Source of the DNA: Trachythela sp. YZ-2020
Taxonomy: Eukaryota; Cnidaria; Anthozoa; Malacalcyonacea; Clavulariidae
Length of the DNA: 64,000 nt
Assembly (NCBI GenBank): GCA_016169945.1
Contig: JADLSH010000355.1
Span: 3,591,501 to 3,655,500, forward strand
Reading direction: 5' to 3'
Shown: in pieces, positions 1 to 13,200 of the stretch
Numbering within the stretch: position 1 is the first letter of the stretch
Layout: the number at the start of each line of letters is the position of its first letter
Program-made: the position numbers and the translations under genes
Notes under the pieces: model-generated
The model's database searches: none
Seen by the model: only the letters and a program-made list of their open reading frames with translations
Told to the model about the DNA's origin: nothing

Positions 1-3000
1 CTCCAAAAATTTAGAAGTTCTAGACACAAGTAGATTAAATTTTGAAGACCAATAAATATGGGAATTGCCTGGAATGAAATACAATATAAAATAACAAACT
101 AAGAGTGATTAATTTTGTACATACAGTACAGTTTGTTAATAATAACATACATGGTGCAATTTATAATGATCACTATAATAGACGAATTAGATTAAAGCAG
201 TCATTAACCCGGCCATTAACTGGCAGTACCCTACCACTGACGAGTAAAATACTAAAGTAAGGCGCATAAAATCGTCTGGCGTCAGACAATGGGTTAATGA
301 ATTAAATTTAATGTTGAACTTGTAATTTTGGACATCTATTCTAATGGTCTGTTTACATGATCATGGCTATAAAGCAGCACATCATATGATTTAAACTCGA
401 GTGGCGGCAAAGCAATCATATAAATTACTGTGTTAACATACCAGTTTAGACAGCGAGACAGAACCAAAATACATTACAGCCGTATGTAGCACCATGCATG
501 GTAACCACGTCTTTAACACCGAACTTAAATAAAGTAATATAGAAAATAAACACTCAGTAATTGGACTTGCCAAATGGATGTTAAGTAGCTTAATGGCATG
601 AATTGATACTATACTATAAACTATATATGAGAGAAAACTGAAGTAGCAGAAGCTAACTTGCAGTGTTTGGTAGCGTAAAACTCAAGACCGGCGAGACCCA
701 GTCATGGGCCCAGGGAAGTTGGTAAACGCGAGGGCCCACCTCAATCTCGCACCCATGTGCTTTAGTTTCTCCGTCCCCACTGAATGCTCACTAGAGATGT
801 AAACGCTGTGCAGTGTTCTAGCTCCACTATCGCCAGCAAATTTCTTGCAAAAAATTATTATATAGTTTGGGCGGATGTTATCATAGGACAAGAGTAAGTG
901 CACATAAAAGTTCGGGAAGTGACGTGTGATCATCCTTACCCAACTTTTCCAGGCCCCTTTGAACAGCCCAGGCACTGGGTATTTCCCCCCCTCCCCTCTG
1001 CCCCCTTCCCCCCTCTCGCCGGCCTTGGTAAAACTGGAAACACCCTTCTCATACGAGACTGAGACAATGTATTAGAGAATTGCATATTGCAGAATCTAAA
1101 CGTGGCTGGTGCCACAGCCATTACATGTACACGCTCGGACAAATCTGTTGCCTTACCTATCAATACTTGACAGTTTTATGTAGCCAAACACATGAGCAGA
1201 CATCAGCAAGAAAACACAAATGCCACATTGCCAGCTAAATGATAAGCCATGATAAATTGTGAAAACGCATTTTGACAGTCTTTGCAATCCAGCTTTTGTA
1301 ATTCAACTATTTTTGCCTCAGCCAAATCAGCAATTTTTTTACAGAGACGAGTTAGAACATTCTCAATATGCCTCGGAATTTGCATAACCAATATGATCTG
1401 TTCATTTTGTGTATATGAGAATTACCCTTCACGTTTCTGTTTGGAGGTGTGATGTTATTTATATATTTTGTTGGAAAAATGCAAGTTTTCTTATAGGCAT
1501 ATTTCCAAGTTGGCATATTTCCAGCATATCATTTACAAATTTACATGGATCCAGGGTGAATAGTGCACCCTACTGTGCATAATCTCCAACTGCTGTTTCT
1601 TTCTCACTTAATAAATGACCAAAACATCTACTAATAGAATTCTAATTTATACTTAAACTTTATAATATGGTCAACTGGTCAAGTATATATATAGCTAAAC
1701 AGACCAGGCACTGTGGAAAGTTTGTATTGTGGAACCAGGATCTCCAAAGTTTGTATCTCATACAGTTTTGATATATGTTTACTATTACATTTACTTTCTA
1801 TATATTTACTATTGCATTTCGTGATTTTCGGTGAGCAGTTTCCAAACTTTGCAGTTAGGCGTGAGACCAGTATGGCAGTATATTTATGGTAAACACTAAA
1901 AGTTAACAAAAATCAAATTATAGCTGCACTGAATAGATGAATTATACCTGATGAACAACGTCGGGTATTGAAACTTCAAGACAGAAAGCAAATACTAAAA
2001 ATTCGAAAATATTAAAAAATACCAATTTAAGTCGTCTAATTGCAACTATTATAAAAGCTTGCACACATGGTGACATGGTTAAATTTCTATTTATAAAAGC
2101 TTAATTACAAGTCGTACATTTCTTGTACTGTACAAATATCATCTATATGCAGTACCTTGTTTACGAGAGTATGTAAAGACGTACAAAAAATTAGAAAAAG
2201 CAAACTATTTGACCATTTCTTTTGCACCGAAAGTACTCGGTCCTTGTCCTCCATGTTTTCATGGGCCTTTTCTCCGGGGTCTTTGTGCCGGGCTACTATA
2301 TATTCTGCGGGTATTTTTTCCGTTTCGGCTTGTGCAGTCACGCGAGAATATTACGTCATGCTATATAACCGGAAATTTGGGTGGCATATCGTGGATTTCA
2401 CCGAAGTGCCGTTTTTGTTTATATCTTGCAAAATACTGAGAGTTATAAGATAATCTATACCTCTCTAGAATCTTGAACAACGATGAGTATTTTGGTGTAC
2501 AGCTAGTTTGTTGCTTTAGCATGTCAGGAAAGTTGGCGTACGTATTGATGTAAAAAATTGTCAGCCATGTTGAATTTTGATTTTAATTAGTCATCCAAAA
2601 AACCGGAAGCCAAACAATTTCGGGTTGTGACGTCACTTGCACAAGCGGAATAGAGACAAACCTCCGTCGGGTCAAAAGAAATTCAAATTTACATGGCAGA
2701 GTAACAAGCAAACAAAATATTCAAACACACAGACAATGAAACAAACAAACAAACAAACAAACAAACAAACAAACAAACAAACAAACAGACAAAGAATCCG
2801 ACAATAAGCAAACTCACAGGTAAACAGACAAACAAAGACATAAAACAAACAAACAACAAATGAAACAAACAAACAGTCATAAAAAACATACAAAGAAACA
2901 AAAATATAAAAACAAGTAAACAAACAAAGAAACAAGCAAATACACAAAAGTATAAAAATAAACAAACAAATAGACAAGCAAACAAACAAACAAACAAAGA

Positions 3001-4064
3001 AACAAACAGACATGGAACTAACTGATGGAAGCCTATAAATACAAAGAAAACATTTTCTCCGCCAAAAAATAGACATAATGACGAAAATATCAAATTCTAC
3101 CTAGTAAAATTCTTATTTAACTTTATCCAATATCTAAATATCTACATATACAATACATGGATATATGTGCATAATCATTTAATACTTAAAGCAAAATGTT
3201 CTATGCTATTTTATAGCTATATACTACATACTACAGTGTGTTTATCTTTAAAAATACAAAACAGAACAAGGCGTAGAGATTCTTACAAGATTATGCACTA
3301 TTTAAATTTAAATCTTTAGTAAAATTGCGGCCATGCATATTACGCTAAATTCAATGAGAGATTTGATTAACAGATTCTTTTGTTAAAGTTGCACGGACAA
3401 TCCGACATGGCGTCGGCGACGTAACGTGTAAATTTAAAAATATTCATACATATACTGCTAAAGAATTTCCGCCACTGTTAATAGGCCAAGGATAAGATTA
3501 TACAAAGGTTGGTTATACTATTTTTGTGATTCATTACCTAAATCCTAATCGTCTAACGCATGCGTATGCCCGTCTTCACCCGATTCATGCACATTTTCGG
3601 ATAGTTATTACTGCCGTGATAACTGATATTGATAAGCAAAGTATAGAACAAAGGTAACTAAGTATTAGAATGGCCTGTAGACATGAGTGAATAGATCTTG
3701 TAAATAGTGTCAGCCAAATTTCTCTCTTTAAGTCTGCAGAGCGGCGAAAATTTGTACCACGCGAATTTGAATCGGTTAACACAATCTTTTACATGCGTAT
3801 TTTGAAAGGAAAATTACATTGCTTTCCGGGTACGTATTTGCTTTCCAAAACTACTTTCCATTGGAAACGGAAGTAGCACAGATTTACGCCGAAACGCTTT
3901 CAAACCGTTTTTCCACTGAGCTCTATGGAGTACTGGAATGTTATACATCCAGTTTAATTTTTGCGATAAAAGCAGAAAAAGAGAAATCGAGTTCCGACTG
4001 TTTTAAATACAAGCATAGTGATTGCAAGTACGGTATCTAAGCAACGGGCATAAACACACGTTAG
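1..4064. other. No confident gene; weak minus-strand coding hints
   Basis: I see no exon chain that I trust. Two minus-strand stretches look slightly protein-like: about 2254-2156 (starts MEDKDRVLSVQKKW, then a hydrophobic run) and about 1410-1203 (contains RHIENVLTRLCKKIADLAEA, then a hydrophobic end and a stop). They could be exons of a small membrane protein, but the splice sites joining them are poor. Near 2340-2640 there are TGACGTAA, TGACGTCA and CCGGAA motifs of the kind found in animal promoters. The 960-1020 stretch is a C-rich low-complexity tract. Confidence 0.3.
2735..3013. repeat. Imperfect (CAAA)n microsatellite
   Basis: Long run of CAAA/ACAAAC units with scattered substitutions. 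It leaves both strands open in places and creates spurious Cys/Phe/Leu/Val reading frames on the minus strand. Confidence 0.9.
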
Positions 4065-4070
4065 TTTATT
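4065..4070 (-). terminator. Candidate polyadenylation signal of RTK-A
   Basis: AATAAA on the minus strand, 20 nt past the RTK-A stop codon. If used, the 3' UTR is very short. Position and motif only; cleavage site not seen. Confidence 0.45.
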
Positions 4071-4090
4071 AGGTTTAGCATTTGTATTAT

Positions 4091-4229
4091 TTATTGACGA
4101 GGTAGTGTGGTGTATTGAGGTGGACCAGGTGTATTTGCCTTTAGTAAGTTGCCAAGATTCGTCGCGATATCATTGAATGTCGGTCGCTCGTCTGGATCAA
4201 TTTTCCAACACTCCTTCATTATTTGGTAA
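4091..4229 (-). CDS. RTK-A exon 11: C-lobe end and stop
   Basis: [18 protein letters not shown] closes the kinase domain, followed by a short tail with one tyrosine ([10 protein letters not shown]) and TAA. Confidence 0.92.
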
Positions 4230-7200
4230 CTGCGAAAAGGAGATGAAAACATATAAAGAATTTTTAATAAAATATTTTTTTCAGAAATAGTAAAATGAGT
4301 GTAAAATTGCGTATTTCAGAATCCATTTTCGAATTACACGAACTTGTCGCTCGTTATCGACAGTTACATGGACTCTGTAACTCAGTCGTCAGCGCAGTGC
4401 ACAGTCAGCGCAGTGCACAGGCATCGCATAGGGCGCAAGTTCAATTTCTACCTGAAGGCCTATAATTGCGTAAGGTCTATAATGTTAGGTCTATAGTATT
4501 CCGGTTACAATCACTTTCAAAAGTTGTTGGGACCCCTGCAGTTTTAGAGCATAGGTCAATCTGTACACTTGTAACACACATTAATCTGCCTTCCCTCCCC
4601 CGCCCTCCCCAATCAATGTTGGATTCCCAAGACCATACCGCATCAAATATGATAATATTATGGACACAACATTGAATAGGGGCGGGGGGGGGTCGAAGTT
4701 TGTCAATATAATAGGTATTTGGGAGCATCTGTCCCAACACATTTGAAAAGGATTGTAGGTCTTAAAATGCATTCTCGAAAATTTACATCTACAAACACCT
4801 TCAACATTAAGTTTGATATATTGCTTTGACGGCTGATCTTTTTTTTGGCTACATTTAATACATACAGACGAACAATCAGACGAACGAACTATCTTTTCTT
4901 CGCACGCTCTTCCAGACTGATCATCTGCATGTCTTATAACCATTTGCACTGATGATGATCCAAGCTTACGGACCGACAGTCTTGAAAAATACTAACAGGA
5001 ATCAGGTTTATTCAGATTCCAACGTAAATTGAACGTTCTGAAAATAGAAGGCACTTAGAGACTGCCAACCTCCTCCAACAAATTAAATCAAGTGTTCGTG
5101 CATAAATTATACATGCATAAATTATACATGTACTAATTATGCATTCAGTTCTCTTCAACGGTTCAACCCGGGAAAGCAAGATAACACTTTTGTAAATTCT
5201 TATCCAATTTTCAACCAAAATTCGATCGATTTGTCCTTGGCCTATGACCGTTAGCTCCACAAATTTTCGCTTTAAAATGTTTGATAGGTTTTTAGTTATT
5301 AGCGGGTTATTAGATAGTTATTATTTGAGTTAGATGGGCGGGATTAGCACCATCAGTGGGATCGGGCTTTAACGCATTAGGGCCCCCTTTGTGACGTCAT
5401 TGAAACAAGTCCACAGAAACGCGATTGCTATGAATTAAAAAGATTGACTGCGATATAAACCCGGTAGTCTGCTTCTCCTATATCTATTCATTAAAACTGT
5501 AATATTTTGTTAAGACTTTTGCACTGTTACAGTGGCGGCGGACGATTACACTGGGGGCTAGAAAAACTCTAGGGGGGTGGGATGCTCCCCCGGAAAATTT
5601 TGAAATCCGCAGTCTCGGAAATGGAATTTCCTGCGTTTTGGGGAAGATCTGACATGCACACACCAGGTCATTGTGGTGTTCATTTTGCATGATAGTGAAG
5701 AATAACTATATAACAAAAGAATGCTAGTTAACTACGATGTTGTATTTTGGTATTTTGTTACAAAGGTGTGATGGCTGCCTTGAGATTTTGTCTGTCTTTG
5801 TACAGTATCAAATTAAGGGCCCTCAATTGTAGAAAAGCGGGGGACCCACCGGGGCATCGCCCGGTAGCCCGGCAGCCTAATTCGCCCCTTGTTATCATGC
5901 TCACACGCAAACAAACCCATGTGAAAACACGACGCACCCGACATGAAAAACCTGACAATATTAATACCACAGAAAGCCAACTCGGCATAACTTACATGAC
6001 GTCTGGACAGTAGGTAGGCTGTTCCAATCTGTATCCATCATGAACCACTTTATTAACAACTTCTCTGTACGTAGTTAGATCATTGTATGGTCGGATAGCT
6101 AGAGTAAAATTGAATAAAATAATTACTCCTGAGCGAAAGTGCACTGAAAAGTTATCAAGATTCCAGTAGCGAAAAAATCCAGTCCTTCATCAATAAGCGA
6201 GGTAGTGGTGGTGGTACAGTAGTGTATTACATGTGCCATTCGCCCCTGTGCCATTCACCCCTGTGCCATTCACCCCTGTGCCCTGGGTTGGATTCCTGCA
6301 GTATGCAACATGCAGTTTCCTGACTATAGTTTCATCTCAGTTGCATGCGAGAACAGTGACTCCACCTCAGTGACTCTGCTAAACACCGCAAGTTCGCACA
6401 GGGTGCTCCGGTTTTCTCGTTCAACAGTGCGGCAAAACTGGATCAAGAAGAGATGGACCTTACAGTACCTCTATAGGGAGAACAGTTTAGAACTGATAGA
6501 GCTATCCAGTATAAACAAAGTCAGTATAGTTTAGGTTTCCTCACGTAGTAAATTAACTAGTAGAATTAAAGAGCATGCAGTATCCAGTATAAATCAAGTT
6601 AGTTTAGTTTAGTTTAGTTTAGTTTAGTTTAGTTTAGTTTAGTTTAGTTTTGTTTAGTTTAACTGCAAGATGTTTTTTTTCTGCATCTCACTCGATTGAA
6701 ATTAAGGTAGAAAAACAGGTGGTGGATATTTCGAGTGAAATAATATATACAATATTTTAGACCTGAACGGGAACGGCTGCGAAAAATGCAACTCTAAGTC
6801 CTCCGACATGCGGCCCTGCGATTCCGGTGCAGCGCTCTGACCACTGAGCTACAGAGTCCAGTTGCCAAGCGTTAACCGCAAGTTCATATATATATATATA
6901 TATGAACTGTATATATATTACCTTAGTTTAGTTTAGTTTAGTTTAGTTTAGTTTAGTTTAGTTTAGTTTTCTATGCGAAAGGTATACCTCCACTTTCGAT
7001 TTCCCACAGTAAAACTCCAAACGACCATCTGTAAAATAAAAACAAACTTTGAGTTCATATTTGAAATTGCTATGCTACAATTGAGCTTTTCATCATTAGG
7101 GACGCCATCTTGAGCCGTGGTGCGTTGTGATCTGAAAGCATGATTCATAATAGGAGGGTGCTAATCATTTTTACTTGCAGCTGAGTGCTGAACTGATTGC

Positions 7201-10200
7201 GAAGGATACAGCTTAAACATGACCGAATGGAAGGCTTATTAGGGCGCATCTGGTTTCCAACATACGACCCATCTCTGCTCACAGAGCACAGCTAAGGAAG
7301 AGTTGGTTTTTAGTGCGGGAAGAGAACAGAAGTACCCCGAGAAAACCCCTCGAAACACAGGAGAATAATCAGAACTTTACATACCTGAGTTTTGAAGCAC
7401 ATGAGATCTGAGAGTGTAGTCACCCACGCAAGTAATACTCTATACCCTCTCTACCTTCAGTAGCAGTTTACTCATGCAATCATGTAGAATTAGGCGCAGC
7501 GCTAACCGTATCTGCCCTTAAAATGTTCAAGACTTACACGTCGCTTTTCGAGGTAAATATTTGATGACGTAATGTTTCCACTGGCATCCATCTTGTTGGA
7601 ACGGGCTCGTTCTGTAAGATGAAAAAGTAAAAAGTTTACAGTAAAAACAGGTACACACAAAGTACATGTGCAAGCTTAAACAGTAATAACCAATAACGTG
7701 AGGGTCCAGTGTAGGTAGTATTCTACATGGTATTCTTCCGTGTTTGTGTCCGAACTACTTAAAAAAGATTAAAAACACTTCGAAAGACGACCACTTTCGC
7801 GAGAGGCCAATTGTACAAAGGCCAGGTAATGCTTTCCGGCACCGGATAGTGATTTAAATATAGATATATACGTCCAGCAAATGACATTCAAACAAAACAT
7901 GACATGACAAGAAAATAATAAAATTAAGTCATTTGCTGGGCTTTTATATTGAATATATTTAAATATTGCGGCTGGTGTGTCAATCGTTACTGTTCCTAAA
8001 CGGATAGCGATTTTTCAACTTTTGTAAAATTGCTTTCATTCAACAATGTGAAACTACGGATATTGACACAATTAAAACAATTAATAGAAAGAAAGTCTAT
8101 AGTTTAGAAAGAGTTAAATTTAATCTTGGCACTGGGTTATTATTCTTAAAAAGCTTGACTTGAGAAGTCGCTACAATTGAGTATGAAACAAACTTCGAAT
8201 AAAAGTCACCTTGAAACTCAATATTTGAGAAGAAACAAGAGGACAGAAAATTCAACAGTGATATTTTGAATTTATTGCAAAATCATCATCAAACTAATTT
8301 ACAGGAGCTAACTCAGGTCAATTTAATACAAGCGTGGTGACATCATCAACAGGAAGAAAGCTGGGTGCGAAAGTGTCAGTGTGATAAAGGATTAGCAGTA
8401 ACAGAGTGTTATGTCAGATCGAATTGTATCAGTTCTTTTCTTGTTTTAAGTCCAGTGTTCAGTTCTGATTTCAGAGATGTAATGAAAAGTGCTTCAATTA
8501 ATAGCTAGAGGTCGTTTTTTGTTTAGTGAGCTGGTTGAGTAGAGAATTCTGTAATTGTTAAGTATAAGGTCGGTCATGCTAGTTACTAGTTTGTCAGAAA
8601 GTGTCGTGTCAATCAATCCATTGTTGTTTTGAAAAGTCACTGTTCGGTGGATAACGCTGTCCTCCATTCTTATAACTGGCGCCAGAAAGTTAGTGGCGCG
8701 AGTACGATTACAACCTAAATACGAATCAATGATTATAATACCATTATATACAGTATGTGAAATGTTACTCTTACCCTGCGGATACTCTGAACGGTTTTGA
8801 AATTGTCACTGATGTCCCGAGAACGACCAAAATCAGAAACCTTCGCTCTCAGTTCGCCATCAAGGAGCACATTACGAGCAGCGAGGTCACGGTGAATAAA
8901 CTACAACAACAAAAATATTCATTTGTACAGTCTGTATCCATATTAAAATTTAAAATAGATGACAGGACAGCTAGCGATGCAGTTAGTTCGGGTTACATGT
9001 ATTAACTGTAAAAGGTGTATATAAAAAGATCAGCAAACTCTAGTATGGCGGTTGACTGTTGTGTAAAACTACCTGAAAAATACAATGAGAACTTCGACGT
9101 TTCGAGCGAAGGCCCCTCGTATGGAAGTTAGAAAAAACTAACTTGCAGACGAAGGGCCTTCGCTCGAAACGTCGAAGTTCTCATTGTCTTTTCAGGTAGT
9201 TTTACACAACAGTCAACCGCCGTATTTGGCACCGCACGTTCGAGAAACTCTAGTATGATTCCCTGGGTATCCTGCAATTTGCAGTCGCATGTGAGAAGAT
9301 CGCTTTTAATTTCACTCTGCTAAACACCTCAGATTTTCTCCTGTTTCATCCTGTAGTAACACAATGGAAGAATACGGGATAGACCTTGCTGCGACGCTAG
9401 CCAGAGAACAGTTTAGAACTGATTTAACTATCCAGTATAAATGAGGTTAGTTTTTCTTAATTAGTTTAATAATATTTGCCACCCAAAATGGCGGTAGCCA
9501 AACAATGAAAATATCACATTACAGTGTGTTGTGACGTCAGGGCTGAATATGCGTAATTATTATATACACAAGCTCTGGATATGAGGTGTTCTGCAATCTG
9601 ATTGGTTCTCTACTGGCAGGATATTAGCTCATATCCTGCTAGTAGAGAAAAGTAGAAAAATGGCTGGCAGATTTGGACAATTAAATGAAGAGGAAATTCA
9701 AGTTTTACTTGAAAAAAGTACGCCAAAATGTTCTGTTCATATCCAGAGCTTGTGTATATAATAAAACAGTTATATAATAATAATACTCACTCTCGTCGTA
9801 TATGACTGATCAGCTCATATACGACTCGAGTTCGTAGAATAACTGTTAAACATACCCCTATAGTGGACAGGTAGTTCATGCCATTGGCGATATCAAATGC
9901 AATTCTCAGTCTAGTCACGTATTCAATCGAGGTTCCACTCTCTTTCTGTCCCAGCCAGGAGAGATCCGTCCTGTGTTTTTTCACGTAATCATACAAGTCA
10001 CTATTGGCACAGTATTCAACTACCACATTAAACAAACCTAAGGAAAAGAAGACCAAAACTTTTGAGCCCTGTTTTCAATAGTTGCGCCAACGCGTAAGCT
10101 ACGTGGAAATTTCGATGCTTCTTTGAATGTCTCCATAATTTCTCACTCCTGAGAGAAAATTTGAAACGTTCGTCCGGGTAGGATTTTGAGTTTTCCCAAC

Positions 10201-13200
10201 CTTCCTCAAAAAGACGGAAATTTTCCGACTTGCAGGCTTTTGCCTGGGCCAGTTGGCCATTGCAGTACTGCTAGTCTGGCTGTACCCCGTTTTAACGATC
10301 CCACCTTTGTCCTTTGACAGGCTTTGCCCAGTTCTATTCAGTGTTTCATTTTCGACCTTCCTCAATCCCAGCAAACCTTCCTCGCGGGTGGTACCCGCAC
10401 ACCCGCACACCCGCACACCCGCACACCCGCAAATCCAGAAATCTATTGTGCAATCCAGAAAAGTGCAATTTTTGTTGCCGAAAAATTGTTTCCGGGTTTT
10501 CTCCAGCCCGCTTTCCCACCCCTTCGCCAACCCTGGAAACACGGTTAGGAAACAATGTGCCCTAGTTTTTCCAACTGTTACTAACCATCTCTTGTTTGAG
10601 CTCCTATCAAATTCACAATGTTTGGATGATGGTCCATGGTCGACATATTTCTTAATTCAGTTCTTAAACTTTGTCTTTCGTTTTCACTTGCTTCTCCTGT
10701 AAAATATCAAGATTAAGTATTGTTACAAAAGTGAGTTCAATACCAGTATGAAATTTACATGCATTCCTCATTTTTCCTGACACCCTAAAGGCTGGTTCAC
10801 ACGATCGGATTTGTCGATCTGATTCTCCTCTTGACGCATGTGATTTACTGGATTTGCTGATAAGAGTAAGGCCATTGGTTCATACCTGGTGAAAAGTGTA
10901 GTTGTTGCTGTATTGTGTGAAATCACATACGTCAGGAGGAGAATTGGATCCGACAAATCGGATTCGGTGAACAAGCCTTAAAACTGTTCACCGTCAGATG
11001 ATGTTCGAGCATCTTGTATATTTTCTCCGTTTGTGTTTCCATTGTTTATTCCTTCATATTCCTTCCTGTATTTCTAATCTATAATTTGTATACCCTAATC
11101 CTAGTATATTCCAGTATTTACCCTAACCCAGCTAACTTAAAAATACCATATATTTCAACATATAATTAATCACATGTGAAAATGGCTGTTCACATGTGAA
11201 CGGTGCCAATTCCAAATATGAAATAGTAATTTCACGTATGAACCTTTATTTACTTTCATGCACATGTGAAAGAATAATGGGAAACTCAATTCATATAGGC
11301 GCAAATTCTGAGATTCCACTGATTTTGTTTACGGTGATCGTGAAAATTAACACGGACGATTTTCGAGCCACAAACGATCCACAGTTATCTCATTCAGGGA
11401 CGTAGTGAAGCATCTGGAGTTAGGAGGGGGGGGGGGGGGGGAGAGGTGTCAAGTAATTTTACCTGAAAACTGAACTTCATTGTTAAAATTGACCTGAAGT
11501 GTAATGATTATAATAGACCTATTTCTGATTGATTATCATTGTAATACTGATTTGTTAAAAGATAGGGGGGTCTGATTTTTATACTTTTGAGGCTCCAGGA
11601 CTGTATTTCTGGCGTTTTCTGAAGCGATTTGCAAACGAACTGCGTTCAAATTGACTGTTTTTTTGCATAAAATTTCAGTGATGTGGAGGCTTTTAAGAGA
11701 TCAGGTTCTTTTCAGCAATTTAACTTTATCACACAAATTTTACCTGAAAATGTCAAAATTTTACCTCGCTTTCGCTTCGAACATTTTCGCTTCATATACA
11801 CTAATTATTTACTTAATAGTAATTTAATTAGTAATTTAATCATTTCGCTTGCTACCCCTGTAAACAGTCCCTTGAATGCAATGTGACTTAAACTACAGGA
11901 AAATTTTTATACCACTACAAATCCTTACGTTTTACAGTTTTCACAGCACAATTGATTTCTCCACCTCCTTTGATCACTTCTCCGAGCAGTATGACTCCAA
12001 ACTGTCCCGAGCCTAGAACTTTGTCCTTGTATATCTTCAGTTTATCTTGTGGTATTTCCCACCATGTCGGCTGTTCTTCAGTTACGGCATCATAAGTGTT
12101 GGGAATACTACTTCGTTCGTAAGCGCTATGCTCGCCATCAATCTAGAAAATCGAGTAAAACCCTTTATTACTAGGGGAGCACCTGTAGCAGATGCGGTTG
12201 TAACAACCCTGCAGCAGACTTATGTACCAATACTGTTTTAAATTAAACAACTTGTTATCAGGATGTGTTCGCACTGCTTCTTCCCAGCTTGATGACAAGT
12301 TGTCAACGGCTTGTTGACAACTTGCTACAAGGTTGTTGACTCAATAGACTTGTTACAAGTTGTTCCAACAACTTGTTATCGTCCTACAATTCAAAAACTT
12401 GTTAGCAAGTTTTGAGTGACGACCTTGTAGCAACTTGATAAAATGACAACATTGTCACAACTTGTTGACAATCTTGCTACAAGTCTGTTGCGAACACATC
12501 TTATTGGCAAGATGTGAGATTTTTACGTATGCACCACTGAGTTACTCTTACGAAAATAGCACATATAATTTCAACTGTTGCAATTCCACATGTGAAATAG
12601 AAATTTCACATGTGAAATAGTTTTTCACATATGAACCTTTACTTTCACATGTGAAAACACATGTGAAATGCGAATTTCACCTGTGAAAATTCTGAATTTC
12701 ACATGTGAAATGTGCATTTTCACATGTGAAATGTTCCAATTCCACACATAATTTCACATGTGAAAATGATATGTGAAATTTTCGTAAGGGTAAACCTGCT
12801 ACTGTAGGTCAATGGTAGGGTATTCAGTAACTTCCCTGTACTTAAAAGACGTGTAAGTACCTGTAGAGTTTGGTTGGTTCTCTCTCGGGTGAACACGTAT
12901 AAAGGTTTTCTCCGCATCCTTCAGTTTTCATCCCTCAACAAAAACTAATCCTTCGGCTTTAGTTGTCAATCATGTACCGGGTGGGGCAAAAACCTGTTTG
13001 ATTTAGTATAACTTAAAAATGTTCCATGTGCCTTGTGCCTTTTCATGCAATATTGACCGAGATAGCTGCGTTTAAACTTGAGTAAACATTTTTGGAAGTG
13101 TCGAGAAGTAGCTAAAAATGGCCTATTAAATTATTTGATAACCATTGGCATTTTACGGAAGTATTCGTTTCAATGAAGTGAAGTGAAGTGAAGTGAAGTT

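Noticed and set aside
2672..3093. Cys/Phe/Leu/Val minus-strand frames that look membrane-like
   Set aside because: Imperfect CAAA microsatellite; hydrophobicity is a by-product of TTTG codons.
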